Shown here piece by piece: positions 7,175 through 9,400 of a DNA stretch of 9,400 bases. Numbering within the stretch: the stretch's first letter is position 1; each line of letters starts with the position of its first letter. This DNA comes from Methylocapsa sp. (GTDB taxonomy: Bacteria; Pseudomonadota; Alphaproteobacteria; Rhizobiales; Beijerinckiaceae), in contig PLUZ01000473.1 of NCBI GenBank assembly GCA_003162995.1, forward strand, positions 8,065 to 17,464. Reading direction: 5' to 3'. Both the position numbers and the translations under genes were made by a program. Below the pieces are notes generated by a model. It had not been told where the DNA came from. It saw nothing but the letters and a program-made list of their open reading frames with translations, and did no database searches.

Positions 7175-7774
7175 ATGGATCTCGCGCCCGTCCAGTTCGA
7201 CTTGACACAGGCGGGCGCCATTCTTGCCGACATGGTTGCGGCTTATCTCGACGCCGCCCCGCCGCCCGTTGCGGAGGAGAAGCGCGATGACCATGACGAC
7301 CTCGAAGATCACCCAACATCATCTGATGCGAAAGGCCTGCGTCTATATCCGTCAATCGACGCCGGGTCAGGTGCGGTTCAACCAGGAGAGCACCGAGCGC
7401 CAATACAATCTGATGAACAAGGCCCAAGCCTTCGGCTGGAGCCAGGAGCAGATTCGTGTTCTGGACGGCGATCTGGGCCAGTCCGGATCCGCCGCCGCCA
7501 ACCGCACCGACTTCAAAATCCTAGTCGGCGACGTGGCCATGGGTCAAGTCGGTGCAATCTTCTCGTTGGAGGCATCGCGCCTGGCGCGTTCGAACCAGGA
7601 CTGGCACCGCCTTCTGGAGCTGTGCGCTATCACCAACACCCTCGTCATCGACGAGGATGGTTGTTACAATCCAGCCGACTTCAACGACAGTCTGGTCCTG
7701 GGCATGAAAGGCGCCTTCGCCCAAGCGGAGCTGCATATCATTCGCGCGCGCCTCCATGGCGGCAAACTGAATAA
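7175..7774 (+). CDS. Doubtful frame between the DUF6788-like gene and the recombinase gene
   Basis: This frame is in phase with the DUF6788-like gene, from which it is separated only by a TAG stop and two codons. From the ATG at 7175 the first 35-45 codons look coding: GC-ending third positions and a sensible composition (FDLTQAGAILADMVAAYLDA, then a Pro run and an acidic EEKRDDHDDLED segment). After about 7330 the frame overlaps the recombinase gene and its sequence looks like a shadow of it, so the 199-residue length is probably fortuitous. The real product, if any, may be a short peptide made between the two genes, or a C-terminal extension of the DUF6788-like protein lost through the TAG. 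I do not recognise a family. The recombinase ribosome binding site lies inside it. Confidence 0.25.
   Translation: MDLAPVQFDLTQAGAILADMVAAYLDAAPPPVAEEKRDDHDDLEDHPTSSDAKGLRLYPSIDAGSGAVQPGEHRAPIQSDEQGPSLRLEPGADSCSGRRSGPVRIRRRQPHRLQNPSRRRGHGSSRCNLLVGGIAPGAFEPGLAPPSGAVRYHQHPRHRRGWLLQSSRLQRQSGPGHERRLRPSGAAYHSRAPPWRQTE
7273..7280 (+). promoter_or_regulatory. Ribosome binding site that sets the recombinase start
   Basis: GGAGGAGA lies 6 bases before the ATG at 7287. It favours that start over the ATG at 7224, whose extra 21 residues are an Arg/Pro-rich string with no family resemblance. Confidence 0.75.
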
Positions 7775-9356
7775 AGCGGCCAAGGGCGAGTTGCACTTTC
7801 CCTTGCCCCTCGGCTTCGTCTTCGAAGGCGACAAGATCGTGCTCGACCCCGACCAGGAGGTGCAAGGCGCTGTCCGCATGATCTTCTCTTTGTTCGAACA
7901 GACCGGTTCAGCGTTCGGCGTTGTTCGCCGCTTCAAGGAGCTGGCTCTGCGTTTTCCTCGGCGCGCCTATGGCGGGGCATGGGACGGAAAGCTCGTTTGG
8001 GGGCCACTGATCCACTCCCGTGTGACCAGCATTCTCCTCAATCCATCCTACGCCGGGGTCTACGTCTTCGGACGTTATCAATCTTCCAAGGAGATTGGGC
8101 CTGCCGGCGAGATCGCCATACGATCGCGCCGAACACCGCAGGAAGCCTGGCGGGTGATGATCCGCGATCATCACCAAGGTTATATCGACTGGGACCAGTT
8201 CACGGCTAATGGCGCGCGCCTCAGCGCCAACCGGACTAACGCCGATGTGCTGCCTGGTCCCGCCAGAGAAGGCCTGTGCCTCCTGCAGGGCATGCTTGTC
8301 TGCGGGGTCTGCGCTCGCCGGGTGAGCGTCAGATACAAGGGGAACGGCGGCGTCTATCCGATGTACCAGTGCGGCTCCAGGCGCCGAGACGGATTGGCCG
8401 AAAGCTGCAATCTGAACCTTCCCGCTGGTCCGATCGACAGCGCATTCGCCGAGCGGTTGGCCGGTGCCATTACCCCGCTGAGGCTCGAACTCGCTCTGGC
8501 TGCCCTGAACACTCTGGAGGAACGAGATCGTGCGATCGGCGCGCAGTGGCGGATGCGGATCGAGCGGGCCCAGTATGAAGCCGATCTCGCCGAGCGCCGT
8601 TATGACACCGTAGACCCCAACAACCGGCTGATCGCCGCAACTCTCGAGCAGCGCTGGAATGAGGCTTTGCAACGCCTTCGCGATCTTGAAGCAGAGCTGA
8701 CCAACTTCGAACAGCAGGCCATGCGCGCCGTAACAGCTGACCAGAAGCGGCAAATCTTACAGCTCGCGGAAGACTTTCCGCGGCTATGGGGGGCACCCAC
8801 CACCACATCCAAGGATCGTAAGCGCATCCTGCGTTTGTTGGTGCGCGACATCACGGTCGTGAAAGGGCCGGGGCAGAGGGTGGTGAGCCTCCAGGTCCGC
8901 TGGCAAGGAGGCGAAACTGAGACCATAACGGTCGCCTTCCCGCCCAACCGGGCCGATGCTGTTCGTTACCCAGAAGAGTTTGTCGACCGCATTCGTGCAC
9001 TCGCCGTCGTACATCATGATGATGAAATCGCAAGCCTCATGATCGCCGAAGGATGCAAAAGCTCCACAGGTAAAGATCTAACCCCCAAAATGATTGGCTG
9101 GATACGGTGCAAGCACCGCATCCAGGCTCCCAAGCCGCCCTCCGGCACCCTCACCGTTTGCCAGGCCAGCGAGCGATATGGCGTGACCTCGGGGGTGGTT
9201 TACTACTGGATCGAACACGGCGTCGTCCGCGCTCAGCAACGCAAACGAAATAGGCCCTATGCGATCACGGTCGATGACGCCACCGACTACCGCCTGCGCG
9301 ACTGGGTCGCCAAATCAAATCACCTGACGTCAACATCCCAAACCCAAACTGCATGA
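7287..9356 (+). CDS. Large serine recombinase with C-terminal DNA-binding extension
   Basis: This 689-residue site-specific recombinase cuts and rejoins DNA through a phosphoserine link. The N-terminal resolvase/invertase domain (about 14-160) holds the nucleophile S24 in ACVYIRQSTPGQVR, with R22 beside it, and the IFSLEASRLARSNQDW motif (91-106) with catalytic-type R98 and R101. FAQAELHIIRARL (144-156) begins the long E-helix. The Recombinase domain follows (about 175-325; GFVFEGDKIVLDPDQ, then LLNPSYAGVYVFGR). A zinc ribbon comes next, with C339, C342, C362 and C374. A coiled-coil-rich stretch lies at about 400-490. The last 110 residues carry helix-turn-helix-like sequence, including TVCQASERYGVTSGVVYYWIEHG (623-645), resembling MerR/excisionase-type winged helices. 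All catalytic landmarks look intact, so it is probably active. Integration, excision, transposition or inversion are all possible. It lies just downstream of two small module genes. Confidence 0.93.
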   Translation: MTMTTSKITQHHLMRKACVYIRQSTPGQVRFNQESTERQYNLMNKAQAFGWSQEQIRVLDGDLGQSGSAAANRTDFKILVGDVAMGQVGAIFSLEASRLARSNQDWHRLLELCAITNTLVIDEDGCYNPADFNDSLVLGMKGAFAQAELHIIRARLHGGKLNKAAKGELHFPLPLGFVFEGDKIVLDPDQEVQGAVRMIFSLFEQTGSAFGVVRRFKELALRFPRRAYGGAWDGKLVWGPLIHSRVTSILLNPSYAGVYVFGRYQSSKEIGPAGEIAIRSRRTPQEAWRVMIRDHHQGYIDWDQFTANGARLSANRTNADVLPGPAREGLCLLQGMLVCGVCARRVSVRYKGNGGVYPMYQCGSRRRDGLAESCNLNLPAGPIDSAFAERLAGAITPLRLELALAALNTLEERDRAIGAQWRMRIERAQYEADLAERRYDTVDPNNRLIAATLEQRWNEALQRLRDLEAELTNFEQQAMRAVTADQKRQILQLAEDFPRLWGAPTTTSKDRKRILRLLVRDITVVKGPGQRVVSLQVRWQGGETETITVAFPPNRADAVRYPEEFVDRIRALAVVHHDDEIASLMIAEGCKSSTGKDLTPKMIGWIRCKHRIQAPKPPSGTLTVCQASERYGVTSGVVYYWIEHGVVRAQQRKRNRPYAITVDDATDYRLRDWVAKSNHLTSTSQTQTA

Positions 9357-9357
9357 G
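9349..9357 (+). repeat. Direct repeat CTGCATGAG, right copy, over the recombinase stop codon
   Basis: It is identical to 6421-6429. It overlaps the last codons and TGA of the recombinase gene, a place where attachment sites of such elements can lie. Candidate only. Confidence 0.25.
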
Positions 9358-9359
9358 GT

Positions 9360-9375
9360 GCATTATGCGCAATGC
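9360..9375. repeat. Short inverted repeat just after the recombinase gene
   Basis: GCATT and AATGC face each other across six bases (ATGCGC), starting three bases after the stop codon. There is no T-run, so it is not a typical terminator. It could be part of a recombinase binding site or chance. Confidence 0.25.
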
Positions 9376-9400
9376 GTCGGAATGCCCAATACGTGACTCC

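Larger units (their letters stand above)
6421..9357 (+). mobile_element. Large serine recombinase module, ends not resolved
   Basis: Four consecutive + strand frames (DUF5372-like, DUF6788-like, a short acidic frame and a large serine recombinase) form a compact block next to unrelated glycosyltransferase genes. Small proteins of these two families are, as I recall, commonly found beside such recombinases in rhizobia, and the order resembles y4bD-C-B-A of Rhizobium NGR234. I could not check this recollection. The limits given are those of a 9-base direct repeat CTGCATGAG (6421-6429 and 9349-9357), which is only a candidate boundary. No terminal inverted repeat is visible, and the element may run past base 9400. 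The recombinase itself shows that this is a DNA-rearranging element; its exact size is inference. Confidence 0.5.

Noticed and set aside
7224..7286. Longer recombinase start at 7224
   Set aside because: The added residues are an Arg/Pro-rich shadow. GGAGGAGA precedes the ATG at 7287 at correct spacing.
6781..7290. + strand frame of 169 codons starting at the ATGA overlap at 6781
   Set aside because: It is Arg/Ser/Gln-rich and Cys-rich out-of-frame sequence over the DUF6788-like gene, which has clear family motifs in the other frame.
7908..8753. Antisense open frame of 281 codons inside the recombinase gene
   Set aside because: It is a shadow of a well-supported gene in GC-rich DNA, with no domain visible.

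Overview
The window looks like the chromosome of a GC-rich alphaproteobacterium. Hyphomicrobiales, possibly near Beijerinckiaceae, is my guess from the style of the proteins and the gene order; no rRNA or other marker is present to fix this. All convincing genes but one lie on the + strand.

Bases 1-3542 are a compact Entner-Doudoroff (ED) operon. It holds the 3' end of zwf (glucose-6-phosphate dehydrogenase), then edd (6-phosphogluconate dehydratase), eda (KDPG aldolase) and a class II aldolase very like L-fuculose-1-phosphate aldolase. The gaps are 52, 38 and 14 bases, and the last three genes each have a clear Shine-Dalgarno. Together zwf, edd and eda turn glucose 6-phosphate into pyruvate plus glyceraldehyde 3-phosphate. 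The lactonase gene pgl is not between zwf and edd and must lie elsewhere. Known active-site and cluster-ligand residues of edd, eda and the class II aldolase are intact.

Bases 3628-6097 carry two glycosyltransferase genes 19 bases apart: a family-2 (GT-A) enzyme and a GT-B enzyme resembling GT4. Their sugars and acceptors cannot be read from sequence. They could be the edge of a surface-polysaccharide or glycoconjugate locus.

Bases 6098-9400 are accessory. A small unknown gene on the - strand (6129-6404) has noticeably less GC-biased codon use than its neighbours. Then comes a four-frame module on the + strand: a DUF5372-like small protein that lacks a usual start codon at its conserved beginning, a DUF6788-like Cys-rich protein, a short acidic frame of doubtful status, and a 689-residue large serine recombinase with a C-terminal DNA-binding extension. 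From memory this order resembles the y4bD-C-B-A genes of Rhizobium NGR234, which I could not check. A 9-base direct repeat (6421-6429 and 9349-9357) brackets the module, but the element ends are not established. I saw no tRNA, rRNA, CRISPR array, riboswitch or convincing rho-independent terminator.
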